From positions 1-64,000 of the forward strand of contig JAJZWL010000002.1 in assembly GCA_021846685.1 (NCBI GenBank): a stretch of 64,000 bases of DNA, in the 5' to 3' direction. The DNA is from a bacterium (lineage in GTDB: Bacteria; Patescibacteria; Dojkabacteria; JAKAPS01; JAJZLI01). Under the pieces are notes generated by a model. It had not been told where the DNA came from. It was given only the letters and a program-made list of their open reading frames with translations, and did not search any database. Both the position numbers and the translations under genes were made by a program. Of this stretch, positions 34,546-43,440 are shown piece by piece. How positions within the stretch are numbered: the first letter of the stretch is position 1; the number at the start of each line of letters is the position of its first letter.

Positions 34546-35640
34546 ATGTTAGCAGCTTTTACATTTTTAATATTATCGTTATTAGTATCTTTATTGGTAG
34601 CACCATTTATAATTGATTTATTGTATCAATTTAAGGTGGTTAGAGGTAGAGCTTCGGATGACACACTAAAAATAAAAAAAAGACAGTCCAAATTGGGCAC
34701 ACCAATGATGGGAGGTATAATTATCATTATATCTGTAGTGATAATTACATTATTATTCAATTGGAATAAATATACACAGATTCCTATATTAATATTCTTA
34801 ATAGGTTCAGCTTTAGGTGCTATAGATGATTTACTAAATATATTTGGAAAGAAGAAAAGAGTTTTCAAAAGTTTTAAACATCATTTAAAATTAGCTCTTC
34901 ATCATAAAAAAATAACTAAAAGAATATTCTATATAATTACTATTCCTTGGGCTTTATATCGAGGATTATTTAATTCAATAGGATCAAGATATGGTACAGG
35001 ATTATATCCTCATGAAAGAATTCTAATTCAAATTATAGAAAGTGCCATAGTGTCTTACTATGTATTCTTTTACTTGCATATTCAAAGTATTTGGATATGG
35101 TCTAATATATATGTAAATATAGGAATATGGATTATTCCATTAATCTTTTTAATAATTATATCTACTGCAAATGCTGTTAATATAACAGATGGGTTAGATG
35201 GATTATCTGTAGGTGTTATGATTGCAGCTTTTATAACATTTATGACAATAGCATTGATTCAAAAAAATGAAAGTATTGCAATATTATCTGGAACTATAAC
35301 AGGAGCATTAGTAACATATCTATATTTCAATATAAAACCTGCTAGAGTACAAATAGGGGATATAGGCACATTAGGATTAGGATCACTATTAGGAATAATA
35401 TCAATAATTCTTCAAAAAGAATTAATATTAGTTATTGTTGGAGGAGTATTTGTAGTAGAAACACTATCTGTAATAATTCAAAAATTAGGGAAAAAATATC
35501 TTCATAAAAAATTCTTTTTAATGGCACCTCTTCATCATCATTTAGAATTATTAGGGTGGTCTGAAGAAAAAATAGTAATGAGATTATGGATTTTTTCTTT
35601 TATTCTAGCACTAATATCTATCTGGATATCTCTTATTTAA
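34546..35640 (+). CDS. mraY: Phospho-N-acetylmuramoyl-pentapeptide-transferase
   Basis: Makes lipid I by moving phospho-MurNAc-pentapeptide from UDP to undecaprenyl phosphate at the inner membrane face. The 364 residues have about ten membrane helices. RQSKLGTPMMGGIIII near residue 45 is the MraY N-terminal signature, GAIDDLLNIF supplies the Asp pair, NAVNITDGLDGLSVG the third Asp region, and MAPLHHHLELLGWSEEKIVMR is the diagnostic HHH loop. It begins 3 bp after the NlpC/P60-like gene. No murG or ftsW is in the window. Confidence 0.96.
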   Translation: MLAAFTFLILSLLVSLLVAPFIIDLLYQFKVVRGRASDDTLKIKKRQSKLGTPMMGGIIIIISVVIITLLFNWNKYTQIPILIFLIGSALGAIDDLLNIFGKKKRVFKSFKHHLKLALHHKKITKRIFYIITIPWALYRGLFNSIGSRYGTGLYPHERILIQIIESAIVSYYVFFYLHIQSIWIWSNIYVNIGIWIIPLIFLIIISTANAVNITDGLDGLSVGVMIAAFITFMTIALIQKNESIAILSGTITGALVTYLYFNIKPARVQIGDIGTLGLGSLLGIISIILQKELILVIVGGVFVVETLSVIIQKLGKKYLHKKFFLMAPLHHHLELLGWSEEKIVMRLWIFSFILALISIWISLI

Positions 35641-35645
35641 GTAAG

Positions 35646-36041
35646 TTAAACTAGACTTTCATCAACTATACTTTTTAATGTATTTGTCACTTCTTCAAAT
35701 AATGCCAATGGTAGATCTGTTGTCATTTTAAAAATATTTTTAATAGCATCTGGAAGAAGAGCAGATACTATTATTTTACTATTATTTTCATACACATTTA
35801 TTTTACAAGGAAGAAATAATCCCACCTCTTTAGAGATAGAAAGTATTTCATGAGCACTCTTGGCATTACATAATTCTATGATTACATAGTTTTCCATTTC
35901 AAAGTTTTTTGAATTTAGGGTTGATTTAATATCATGAATAGCAAGAACCTTGAATCCTTTTTGAGGTATTATATCTTTGATTTTTTCTACAGTTTTAAAA
36001 AAACTATTATTTGATTCTTTTGTATAAATATAATTATCCAT
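35646..36041 (-). CDS. DUF302-family protein
   Basis: A 131-residue soluble protein. TVEKIKDIIPQKGFKVLAI, DIKSTLNSKNF, ELCNAKSAHEIL and VGLFLPCKINVYE follow the DUF302 pattern (helix, beta strand, then CN-x-x-x-A and LLPC-x-V-x-V-Y). The role of the family is unknown; the two conserved Cys residues could bind a metal or heme. It is convergent with mraY (5-bp gap) and lies just downstream of the acyltransferase gene on the same strand. Confidence 0.8.
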   Translation of the reverse strand: MDNYIYTKESNNSFFKTVEKIKDIIPQKGFKVLAIHDIKSTLNSKNFEMENYVIIELCNAKSAHEILSISKEVGLFLPCKINVYENNSKIIVSALLPDAIKNIFKMTTDLPLALFEEVTNTLKSIVDESLV

Positions 36042-36094
36042 ATAACTTAATAATACCAGATTAATTAATATATATCACGTTAAATGATATTAAA

Positions 36095-36685
36095 TTATTT
36101 AATATCATTACTTTTTATAAAATTATTGTAAGACTTTTTCTCTTTCTCTGCCCAATCTTTATCTTTTAATCTTTCCATAAAAGGATCTATATCCCAATAA
36201 TAATACTTATCTTTTCCTATATTTTTTAAAAATTCCTTTCTATAGTCAGAAACCTTCATGTATTCTTTAGCAGGAGAACCCATTACTATAGTATTCGGGA
36301 GTACATCTTTAGTAACTAAAGAACCTGCACCTATTACAGATTTACTTCCAATAGTCACTCCTGGCATAATTATACACTTAGCCCCTATATATGCCCCCTC
36401 CTTAATAATAACCTTGCCAAATCTTACAGGATCAGAATACAAATTATTCATTGAACTATCATGAACTAATATTCTAGTCCCATAAGCTATAGTTACATTA
36501 TTTTCAATTTTCAAAAATTCTGGGTAAATTTCTTCAATTTCAACATGATCTAAAAAAACATCTTCTCCTATATCAAATCCTAATCCTCTTAATCTATTGA
36601 TAGTTCTCTCCATATCCTCATTCACACCTATTTCCCAAAGAACCTTATAATAAATTTTTTTTATAAACCTCCAAAATATATTCAT
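36095..36685 (-). CDS. Left-handed beta-helix acyltransferase (hexapeptide repeat)
   Basis: About 196 residues. The middle holds hexapeptide repeats: VTIAYGTRILVHD, GKVIIKEGAYIGAKCIIMPG, VTIGSKSVIGAGSLVTKDV, then LPNTIVMGSPAKEYM. This is the pattern of trimeric sugar O-acetyl- or N-acetyltransferases. ATG at 36685 (MNIFWRFIKK) is preferred: TATAAT on the minus strand (plus 36693-36698) ends 7 nt upstream. An in-frame ATG at 36742 would add a hydrophobic 19-residue extension. The basic hydrophobic N-terminus may touch the membrane. The acceptor is unknown; the nearby glycan genes suggest a surface sugar. Confidence 0.82.
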   Translation of the reverse strand: MNIFWRFIKKIYYKVLWEIGVNEDMERTINRLRGLGFDIGEDVFLDHVEIEEIYPEFLKIENNVTIAYGTRILVHDSSMNNLYSDPVRFGKVIIKEGAYIGAKCIIMPGVTIGSKSVIGAGSLVTKDVLPNTIVMGSPAKEYMKVSDYRKEFLKNIGKDKYYYWDIDPFMERLKDKDWAEKEKKSYNNFIKSNDIK

Positions 36686-36768
36686 ATAATATATTATAAT
36701 ACAAGAATATAATAAAAAGTATAGATTATATAAGATATTCATGTTATAATTTCGAATAATAACAACAT

Positions 36769-37794
36769 ATGAAAGAAAAAATAAACAATAAAAAAAATAC
36801 TATACAACTAAGAAGATTAATAGCAATTTTGGCAGTAATGCCATTCATAGCAATATATCTAATGATATATCCTACATACAGCAAATCATATAGCAAAGAA
36901 ATTTCTAAGTCTTATAGTATATTCATTAATTCATATCCACAAAACAATAAAATAGAAAATAGTATCTCTCTTATTTGGGGAGAACCTAGCTATAAAAATA
37001 TTAATTATGTATTAATGAGAGATGGACAATATTTTACAAAATTCAATTATGGAACTAATTCCTATGTTGATACAAATCTTATTCCAAATACACAGTATAC
37101 ATATCAAATATACGTAGAGAATAACAATAATACTATATTATCTAAAAGTAATATATTAACTCTCTCTACAGAAAATTCTTTATATAATCCTTTAGTAATT
37201 GTACCTCATTCACGATATACAACATATTCAGCATTCGGAGATAGTATCACTCAAGGATTTGAAGCTCCAATATCATATTATGATAGAATTTCTCAATATT
37301 TGAAAAATAAAGAAAATACAACTTCTTTCAATGAAGGTATCGGAGGAAATACTACTTACGACCTCTTAGCAAGAATCAACCCTGAGCTGCAAACGGAAAA
37401 TCCTGATTTAGTAACGATAATGATAGGAGCTAATGATATAAGAGAGGGTTCCCAGAATAACCCAACAATTACATCTCTTGATTATAAAAATAATCTTTTG
37501 AAAATTATTACAGATACTAACCCTTCCCCAAAAAGAACTGTATTAATTTTTGAACTTTCAAATATTACAGATTGGAATTCTCCAGGATTTACAGCAGGGA
37601 ATGCAGGAAGATTAATTGAATTTAATAAAATAATAAAAGGAGTCGCAAATTCCATGGGGATACCTTATATATCTTTATCCGGATTCAAATCGATTCCAAA
37701 TGATCTTACATCTGAAGGATTACATCCAAATGATATCGGGGATAAATATATCTATGAGCAACTTAAATCAAAAATATTGAAATATAATAATTAA
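36769..37794 (+). CDS. Secreted SGNH/GDSL hydrolase with N-terminal Fn3-like domain
   Basis: A 341-residue protein with one membrane or signal segment (about 17-36). An all-beta region (about 45-135, SLIWGEPSYKNINY through KSNILTLST) looks like a fibronectin type III domain. The SGNH domain has block I FGDSITQGF (Ser159), block II GIGGNTTYDLL, block III IMIGANDIR (Asn222) and block V EGLHPND (His319). The usual D-x-x-H acid appears as Glu316. Such proteins de-esterify glycans or lipids outside the membrane. It is divergent from the acyltransferase, so one may add and the other remove acyl groups, by inference. Confidence 0.83.
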   Translation: MKEKINNKKNTIQLRRLIAILAVMPFIAIYLMIYPTYSKSYSKEISKSYSIFINSYPQNNKIENSISLIWGEPSYKNINYVLMRDGQYFTKFNYGTNSYVDTNLIPNTQYTYQIYVENNNNTILSKSNILTLSTENSLYNPLVIVPHSRYTTYSAFGDSITQGFEAPISYYDRISQYLKNKENTTSFNEGIGGNTTYDLLARINPELQTENPDLVTIMIGANDIREGSQNNPTITSLDYKNNLLKIITDTNPSPKRTVLIFELSNITDWNSPGFTAGNAGRLIEFNKIIKGVANSMGIPYISLSGFKSIPNDLTSEGLHPNDIGDKYIYEQLKSKILKYNN

Positions 37795-37796
37795 AC

Positions 37797-37826
37797 TTGC
37801 AAATCAACTTTTGTTAAATGTATAAT
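37797..37826 (+). promoter_or_regulatory. Promoter of the ATP synthase operon
   Basis: TTGCAA at 37797-37802, an 18-nt spacer and TATAAT at 37821-37826. The leader to the atpB ATG at 37849 is about 15-20 nt. It is the only good promoter seen ahead of the eight atp genes. Confidence 0.65.
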
Positions 37827-37848
37827 AGCAGGGAATTAGAATAAAATT

Positions 37849-38595
37849 ATGTTAGTACCTAAATCTCCAGAAATACTCACTTCTATTGGCGGCTTCCTTT
37901 TAACCAATACTGTATTTACAGCTTTTGTAGTTTCAATATTATTGATAATATTTGCACTAATATTCTCTCGCAAAATTAAAGAAATTCCTTCAAAATTTCA
38001 AATATTACTTGAGATTATATTTAATTTTGCAAAAGAATTTATGATAGAACAAACCGATGGAGATACAAGAAGAGTAAGTATTTTTTTCCCGTGGGTCATG
38101 GCATTCTTTTTAATAATACTCGCAAACAATCTATTTGAAATGATACCACTATTAGGAATTGTTTCATTACAAATTAGAAATAATTCAGGAGTATATGTGC
38201 CTCTATTTAGAGCTGCAAATTCAGATCTTAATAGTACATTAGCCCTAACCTTCATATCTGTTATCGTTACTCAATACCTAGCATTTAAAGAATTAGGATT
38301 TAAAACCCACATGAAAAGATACTTTCACTGGAATAAGCCTCTTAATGTTATTTATGGAGTATTCGAGCTAATATCTGAATTTACTAAAGTTATATCACTA
38401 TCTTTCAGGTTGTATGGTAATATATATGCAGGAGATGTTATAATCTTATTGTTTCTGAAATTGGCAGGTCCTTATTTTGCACCTTTGCCATTTTTAGCTT
38501 TTGAAGTTCTTATTGACGTGATACAAGCAGGAATATTTGCAATGCTTACTTTATCTTTTATGTCTATATTAACTAATAAAGAAGAAGCAATTTAA
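37849..38595 (+). CDS. atpB: F-type ATP synthase subunit a
   Basis: Membrane stator subunit forming the proton half-channels, 248 residues with about five or six helices. The essential Arg lies in SLSFRLYGNIYAGD, and ANNLFEMIPLLG and IDVIQAGIFAMLTLSFM match the family helices. It starts an eight-gene operon in the usual order and is followed 20 bp later by atpE. Length is normal for compact a subunits. Confidence 0.95.
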   Translation: MLVPKSPEILTSIGGFLLTNTVFTAFVVSILLIIFALIFSRKIKEIPSKFQILLEIIFNFAKEFMIEQTDGDTRRVSIFFPWVMAFFLIILANNLFEMIPLLGIVSLQIRNNSGVYVPLFRAANSDLNSTLALTFISVIVTQYLAFKELGFKTHMKRYFHWNKPLNVIYGVFELISEFTKVISLSFRLYGNIYAGDVIILLFLKLAGPYFAPLPFLAFEVLIDVIQAGIFAMLTLSFMSILTNKEEAI

Positions 38596-38600
38596 TTTTA

Positions 38601-38607
38601 AAGGAGG
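38601..38607 (+). promoter_or_regulatory. Textbook Shine-Dalgarno site of atpE
   Basis: AAGGAGG at 38601-38607 ends 8 nt before ATG at 38616. It is the only full consensus ribosome binding site noticed in the window, placed before the subunit needed in most copies. It also fixes the start: an in-frame GTG at 38607 overlaps the site and is not used. Confidence 0.85.
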
Positions 38608-38615
38608 TGAATATT

Positions 38616-38822
38616 ATGACAACAATAATGATAGGAGGAGGAATAGTAATGGGTTTGGGAGCAATCGGTCCTGGTATTGGAGTAGGTTATATTGGAGGAA
38701 AAGCAGTAGAGGCAATTGGAAAAAATCCTCAAATTTCAGGAAGAATTATAGGAATTATGATTCTTGCTATGGCTCTTACGGAAGCTATAGCTATTTATGC
38801 ATTAATATTTGCATTAGCATAA
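38616..38822 (+). CDS. atpE: F-type ATP synthase subunit c
   Basis: Rotor ring subunit, 68 residues from ATG at 38616. Helix 1 has GAIGPGIGVGYIGGKAVEAIG, the loop has KNPQ, and helix 2 carries the ion-binding Glu in ALTEAIAIYALI. The position that is Gln in Na+-binding rings is Val here (GIGVGY), and the TES motif is TEA, so coupling to protons is more likely than to sodium. The start is set by the strong Shine-Dalgarno. atpF begins 9 bp downstream. Confidence 0.93.
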   Translation: MTTIMIGGGIVMGLGAIGPGIGVGYIGGKAVEAIGKNPQISGRIIGIMILAMALTEAIAIYALIFALA

Positions 38823-38831
38823 GATTTAAAT

Positions 38832-39335
38832 ATGAACTTTATAGAACTATTTAGGATAAATATCTCATATATAATTTTCTATACGATAGATTTTTTTATA
38901 ATACTTCTTGTTCTTCAAAAATATTTATTTAAAAAAATAAATACTGTACTAGAAGATAGAGAGAAAAAAATAAAAGAATCTATTGAAAATAGTAAATTTA
39001 TTGAACAAAAAAAAGATGAGATTGAAAAAGAATATAGAGAAAAAATGATTCAAACTCAAAAGGAAAGTGAGCAAATCATCTTAGAAGCAAGAGAGAGTGC
39101 AGAAAATATACGGTTGGAAATTCTAGAGAGTAGTAAAGAAGAAAGCGCAAGAATAATATCAGAAGCTGAGAAGGAAACAGAAAAATTCCACGATCAAATA
39201 TATATAACTTTAAAAAAAGAATTATTAGATCTTGTAGTTATTGGAGTTTCTAAATCGCTAGAAGATTTTTTGGATGAAAAAGAAAAAGAGAAAATCATTA
39301 AAAAAAGCATGGAATTTATAAAAAATGAAAGATAA
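38832..39335 (+). CDS. atpF: F-type ATP synthase subunit b
   Basis: Peripheral stalk subunit, 167 residues. One N-terminal membrane helix (about 10-30) is followed by a long charged coiled coil (about 35-140, rich in Glu, Lys and Ser) and a C-terminal region likely to contact subunit delta. Only one b gene is present, so the stalk is probably a homodimer. It overlaps atpH by 11 nt. Confidence 0.92.
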   Translation: MNFIELFRINISYIIFYTIDFFIILLVLQKYLFKKINTVLEDREKKIKESIENSKFIEQKKDEIEKEYREKMIQTQKESEQIILEARESAENIRLEILESSKEESARIISEAEKETEKFHDQIYITLKKELLDLVVIGVSKSLEDFLDEKEKEKIIKKSMEFIKNER

Positions 39336-39678
39336 AAAAATTATAAATATAATATTATCTCATATTGAAAACAAAGGAAATATTGATTTAGAGGTATTAA
39401 TTAAAATTATTAATAGTAAATCAATATCATATTCACAAATGAATTTATTGTATAAAAATATAATAAATAAAATAAAAAAAGATGAATTAATTATAGAATA
39501 TTCATCAGAATCTATAGATAAAAAGTCTATATTAAAGGAATTTAATAATCCTACTGTATACAACTTTATAAAAAATACATCTCTTATAGGTGGTTTAAAA
39601 ATAAAGAAGGATTGGAGTATAATAGATACTTCAATAAAAGAAAAATTAAACAAAATAAATACTATTAATTTAAAATAA
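39325..39678 (+). CDS. atpH: F-type ATP synthase subunit delta, shortened
   Basis: A 117-residue protein where delta is usually about 175-185 residues. The C-terminal signature survives: TSLIGGLKIKKDWSIIDTS followed by IKEKLNKI. The N-terminal helical domain that grips the alpha subunits is reduced to about 80 residues. Position between atpF and atpA confirms identity. The upstream start in atpF overlap is the only sensible one. No frameshift is seen in the 5' region, so this looks like true reduction and not damage. Confidence 0.85.
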   Translation: MKDKKIINIILSHIENKGNIDLEVLIKIINSKSISYSQMNLLYKNIINKIKKDELIIEYSSESIDKKSILKEFNNPTVYNFIKNTSLIGGLKIKKDWSIIDTSIKEKLNKINTINLK

Positions 39679-39682
39679 AAAT

Positions 39683-41194
39683 ATGGATAGTGCTGATATA
39701 TTAAAACAAATAAAACAAGAAATTGAGAAAGTAGATACAAGATTTTCTCAAAAAGATATAGGAGAAATTCAATCAGTATATGATGGGATTGCTATTGTAA
39801 TTGGACTTATGAATGTTGCAAATGGAGAAAAAGTTCTTATAGAAACACAAAGTGGGGATAATGTAATAGCTATGGCAATGGATTTAAAAGAAGATGAGAC
39901 TTCTATTATAATATTAGGAGATTTTGATAAAGTAAAAGAAGGAGATATCGTACATACCACAGGAGAAATTTTTTCTACTAAAATAGGAAAAGCACTTCTA
40001 GGTAGAGTAGTAAATGGAATAGGGGACCCAATTGATGAAGAAGGCCCAATTAACTCTAATGAACAATCAGAAATAGAAAAGGTAGCTCCTGGAGTAATAA
40101 CCAGAAAAGGAGTAAAAACTCCTTTACAAACAGGAATTAAAGCAATAGATATACTTATACCTATAGGAAGAGGACAAAGAGAATTGATTATTGGAGATCG
40201 ATCTACAGGAAAAACAACTATTGCTATTGATACAATTATTAATCAAAAAGGAAAGAATGTTTTTTGTATATATTGTGCAATAGGACAAAAAAATTCAAAA
40301 GTATCTCAAATTGCAGCTAAATTAAAAGAGAAAGGTGCTATGGATTATACAGTAATAGTAAATGCCTCTGCATCATCTCCTGTAACTGAACAATATTTAG
40401 CCCCATATACTGCAGCTACAATAGGTGAATACTTCAGAGATAATGGAATGGATGCTTTAGTAATCTATGATGATTTAACAAAACATGCATGGGCATACAG
40501 ACAATTATCCCTAACATTAAAAAGACCTAGTGGACGAGAGGCTTATCCAGGAGATGTATTTTATCTACATTCAAGATTATTAGAAAGAGCTGCAAAATTA
40601 AGTGATGAACTCGGAGGAGGTTCTCTATCTGCACTTCCTATAATTGAAACTCAAACAGGAGATATATCAGCATACATACCTACTAATCTAATATCTATCA
40701 CAGATGGACAAATCTTTTTAGAATCTGATCTATTCTACTCAGGTATAAGACCAGCTATTAATGTTGGGGCTTCTGTATCTAGAGTAGGTAGTAATGCTCA
40801 AGAAAAATCAATGAAAAAGGTTGCAGGTTCATTAAAACTGGAAATCGCCCAATTTAGAAATCTTGCAGCTTTCTCACAATTTGGATCTGACTTAGATGAG
40901 AGTACTCAAAAAATACTATCAAAAGGAGAACGTTTAACAAGAATTCTTACTCAAAAACCATATTCACCTCTACCATTAGAACTTCAAATAATTTCTGTAT
41001 TTGCTGTAACAGGGGATTATACACAAAATATAGAAATTGCAAAAATATCTGACTTTGAAGAAAAATTACATACATATTTTACTACAATGCATAAAGATAT
41101 TTTGAAGGAAATAAGAGAGAAAAAAGATTTAACAGATGATATGCTAGAAAAACTTAAGAAAATAATTTCAGAATTTTCAAAAAATTATGTCTAA
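39683..41194 (+). CDS. atpA: F-type ATP synthase subunit alpha
   Basis: Non-catalytic nucleotide-binding subunit of F1, 503 residues. P-loop IGDRSTGKTTIAIDTI lies at about 168-183, DDLTKHAWAYRQLSL and PSGREAYPGDVFYLHSRLLE are alpha-specific, and the arginine-finger region GIRPAINVGASVSRVGS is intact. It follows atpH by 4 bp and overlaps atpG by 8 nt. No oddities. Confidence 0.97.
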   Translation: MDSADILKQIKQEIEKVDTRFSQKDIGEIQSVYDGIAIVIGLMNVANGEKVLIETQSGDNVIAMAMDLKEDETSIIILGDFDKVKEGDIVHTTGEIFSTKIGKALLGRVVNGIGDPIDEEGPINSNEQSEIEKVAPGVITRKGVKTPLQTGIKAIDILIPIGRGQRELIIGDRSTGKTTIAIDTIINQKGKNVFCIYCAIGQKNSKVSQIAAKLKEKGAMDYTVIVNASASSPVTEQYLAPYTAATIGEYFRDNGMDALVIYDDLTKHAWAYRQLSLTLKRPSGREAYPGDVFYLHSRLLERAAKLSDELGGGSLSALPIIETQTGDISAYIPTNLISITDGQIFLESDLFYSGIRPAINVGASVSRVGSNAQEKSMKKVAGSLKLEIAQFRNLAAFSQFGSDLDESTQKILSKGERLTRILTQKPYSPLPLELQIISVFAVTGDYTQNIEIAKISDFEEKLHTYFTTMHKDILKEIREKKDLTDDMLEKLKKIISEFSKNYV

Positions 41195-42047
41195 ATTAAT
41201 AGAAATTAGAAGAAGAATAAAATCTACTAAAAATATAAGACAAATTACTAAAGCTATGGAAATGGTATCTGCTGTTAAATTACAACATGCTCAAGCACTA
41301 CTAAATATTAATAGAAATTATATAATTAATTTAGAAGAAACTGTTAGGAAAATTATGACATATAAAGAAGATTTACTTCCAATAGAACCAAAAAATTCTC
41401 TCATAATAGTAGTTACTCCTACCAAAGGATTTGTAGGACCTCTAGTTCTCAATTTAGAAAAGAAAGTAAAAGAGCTTATAAACAATAATAAAAATAAAAA
41501 ATTCTCAATAATTGGAATTGAAAAAAAATCTCTTAATTTTATCTTCTCCCTTAATATAGATATACTCGCTCAAATATCTCTATCTTCAAACAATATAGAG
41601 AATGTTTATGAAATATCAGATATAGTAATAGAAGAGATTAAAAATAAAAAAATTGATGAAGTATATATAATTTATAATAAATTTCAAAATATAATTTCAA
41701 ATGAAATAATAGCAGAAAAAATGTATCCTATAGATACAAAAAAAGAAGATTTTGACTCCCTTTATTATGTAATCAATAAAGATCCAAAGGCTCCAGCAAT
41801 ATATGATATAGAGACTCATTTTGAAGAGCTTTATGATAATGCTATAAATATATATATACCTTCAAAGCTACAATCATGTATAATAGAATCTGATACTTCA
41901 GAAAATGCTATACGAATGATCACTATGAGAAATTCATCTGATAATGCTCAAGAACTAAATAAATCGTTAACTTTTGAATCGAATAAAATAAGACAAAGCA
42001 ATATAACTCAAGAAGTAATAGAAATTTCTTCAGCTGCTAATATTTAA
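41187..42047 (+). CDS. atpG: F-type ATP synthase subunit gamma
   Basis: Central shaft of F1, 286 residues. The N-terminal helix starts LIEIRRRIKSTKNIRQITKA with MEMVSAVKLQHAQ, and the C-terminal helix has ENAIRMITMRNSSDNAQELN. The central Rossmann-like domain is diverged, as is common. It overlaps atpA by 8 nt. Both rotor helices are present. Confidence 0.94.
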   Translation: MSKLIEIRRRIKSTKNIRQITKAMEMVSAVKLQHAQALLNINRNYIINLEETVRKIMTYKEDLLPIEPKNSLIIVVTPTKGFVGPLVLNLEKKVKELINNNKNKKFSIIGIEKKSLNFIFSLNIDILAQISLSSNNIENVYEISDIVIEEIKNKKIDEVYIIYNKFQNIISNEIIAEKMYPIDTKKEDFDSLYYVINKDPKAPAIYDIETHFEELYDNAINIYIPSKLQSCIIESDTSENAIRMITMRNSSDNAQELNKSLTFESNKIRQSNITQEVIEISSAANI

Positions 42048-42060
42048 CATTAAAAAAAAT

Positions 42061-43437
42061 ATGGATAAAAATATAGGAAAAATAATACAAATAAGAGGCC
42101 CTGTTGTAGATGTTCAATTTAAAGAAAAGAACACTCCAGGAATAAATACTAAATTAGAAGTAAATATAGATAAAAAATTAATTATACTTGAAGTATCTCA
42201 AGATTTAGGAGAAGGTAAAGTAAGATGTATATCTATTAATCCTACCGAAGCACTAGAAAGAGGTTTCGATGTTGTTAATACTAACGAACCAATCAAGGTT
42301 CCAGTAGGAGAAAAAATATTAGGAAGAATGTTTAATATAACAGGAGATATTATAGATAATAAAGAAAAAATTAAATTTGATAAATTTGAATCTATTCACA
42401 AAAAAGCTCCTTTATATAGTATGCAGGCATCTAAATTTGAAGTTTTTGAAACAGGAATTAAAGTAATTGATTTATTTGCACCATTTTTAAAAGGAGGAAA
42501 AGTAGGAATATTTGGAGGTGCAGGAGTCGGAAAAACAGTTATAATTCAGGAATTAATAAGAAATATAGCATCAGTACATGGAGGATTTTCTGTCTTCGCA
42601 GGAGTAGGGGAAAGAACTAGAGAAGGAGAAGAATTATGGAATGAAATGCATGCAGTTGGAGTTATAGACAAAACTGCATTAGTATTCGGACAGATGAATG
42701 AACCACCTGGAGCAAGATTAAGAGTAGCACTTTCTGCACTTACAATGGCAGAATATTTTAGAGATGAAGAGAAAAAAGATATATTACTATTTATAGATAA
42801 CATTTTTAGATTTTCTCAAGCAGGATCAGAAGTGTCTGCTCTTTTAGGTAGAGTACCATCTGCAGTAGGATATCAACCTACTTTAGCAACTGAAATGGGA
42901 GAGCTACAAGAAAGAATAACATCTACTAAAGATGGATCTATAACATCTGTACAAGCTGTATATGTACCTGCAGATGATATATCTGATCCAGCACCTGCAA
43001 CTACATTTGCACATTTAGATGGAACTCTTAATTTAGAAAGATCAATTGCAGAACAAGGAATATATCCTGCAGTAGACCCACTATCATCTTCTTCTAGAAT
43101 CTTAGACCCAGAAGTAGTAGGAAATAAACATTATGATATAGCAAGAAAAACACAAACTGTTCTACAAAGATATAAAGATTTACAAGATATTATTGCAATT
43201 TTAGGAATTGATGAATTATCTGATGAAGATAAATTATCTGTTCAAAGAGCTAGAAAAGTTCAAAAATTTGCATCACAACCTTTCTTTGTTGCAGAACCTT
43301 TTACTGGAAAAGAAGGTAAATATGTTAAATTAGAGGATACTATAAAAGGATTTGAGGCAATTATTAATGGGGATTATGATGATGTAGATGAAAATTCTTT
43401 TTATATGCTCGGCTCTATAAATGAAATTAAAAAATAA
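42061..43437 (+). CDS. atpD: F-type ATP synthase subunit beta
   Basis: Catalytic subunit of F1, 458 residues. P-loop GGAGVGKTVIIQEL is at about 149-162, GVGERTREGEELW holds the catalytic Glu region, LLFIDNIFRFSQAGSEVSAL the Walker B, and YVPADDISDPAPATTFAHLD is beta-specific. It starts 13 bp after atpG. All catalytic residues appear present. Confidence 0.97.
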   Translation: MDKNIGKIIQIRGPVVDVQFKEKNTPGINTKLEVNIDKKLIILEVSQDLGEGKVRCISINPTEALERGFDVVNTNEPIKVPVGEKILGRMFNITGDIIDNKEKIKFDKFESIHKKAPLYSMQASKFEVFETGIKVIDLFAPFLKGGKVGIFGGAGVGKTVIIQELIRNIASVHGGFSVFAGVGERTREGEELWNEMHAVGVIDKTALVFGQMNEPPGARLRVALSALTMAEYFRDEEKKDILLFIDNIFRFSQAGSEVSALLGRVPSAVGYQPTLATEMGELQERITSTKDGSITSVQAVYVPADDISDPAPATTFAHLDGTLNLERSIAEQGIYPAVDPLSSSSRILDPEVVGNKHYDIARKTQTVLQRYKDLQDIIAILGIDELSDEDKLSVQRARKVQKFASQPFFVAEPFTGKEGKYVKLEDTIKGFEAIINGDYDDVDENSFYMLGSINEIKK

Positions 43438-43440
43438 AAT

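Noticed and set aside
38607..38615. GTG start for atpE giving 71 residues
   Set aside because: It overlaps the Shine-Dalgarno that serves ATG 38616, and the shorter protein has the normal c-subunit N-terminus.
39360..39740. 126-codon open frame antisense to atpH and the atpA start
   Set aside because: Considered because atpH is short. It is very hydrophobic and low complexity, has no start signal, and overlaps conserved delta and alpha coding sequence.
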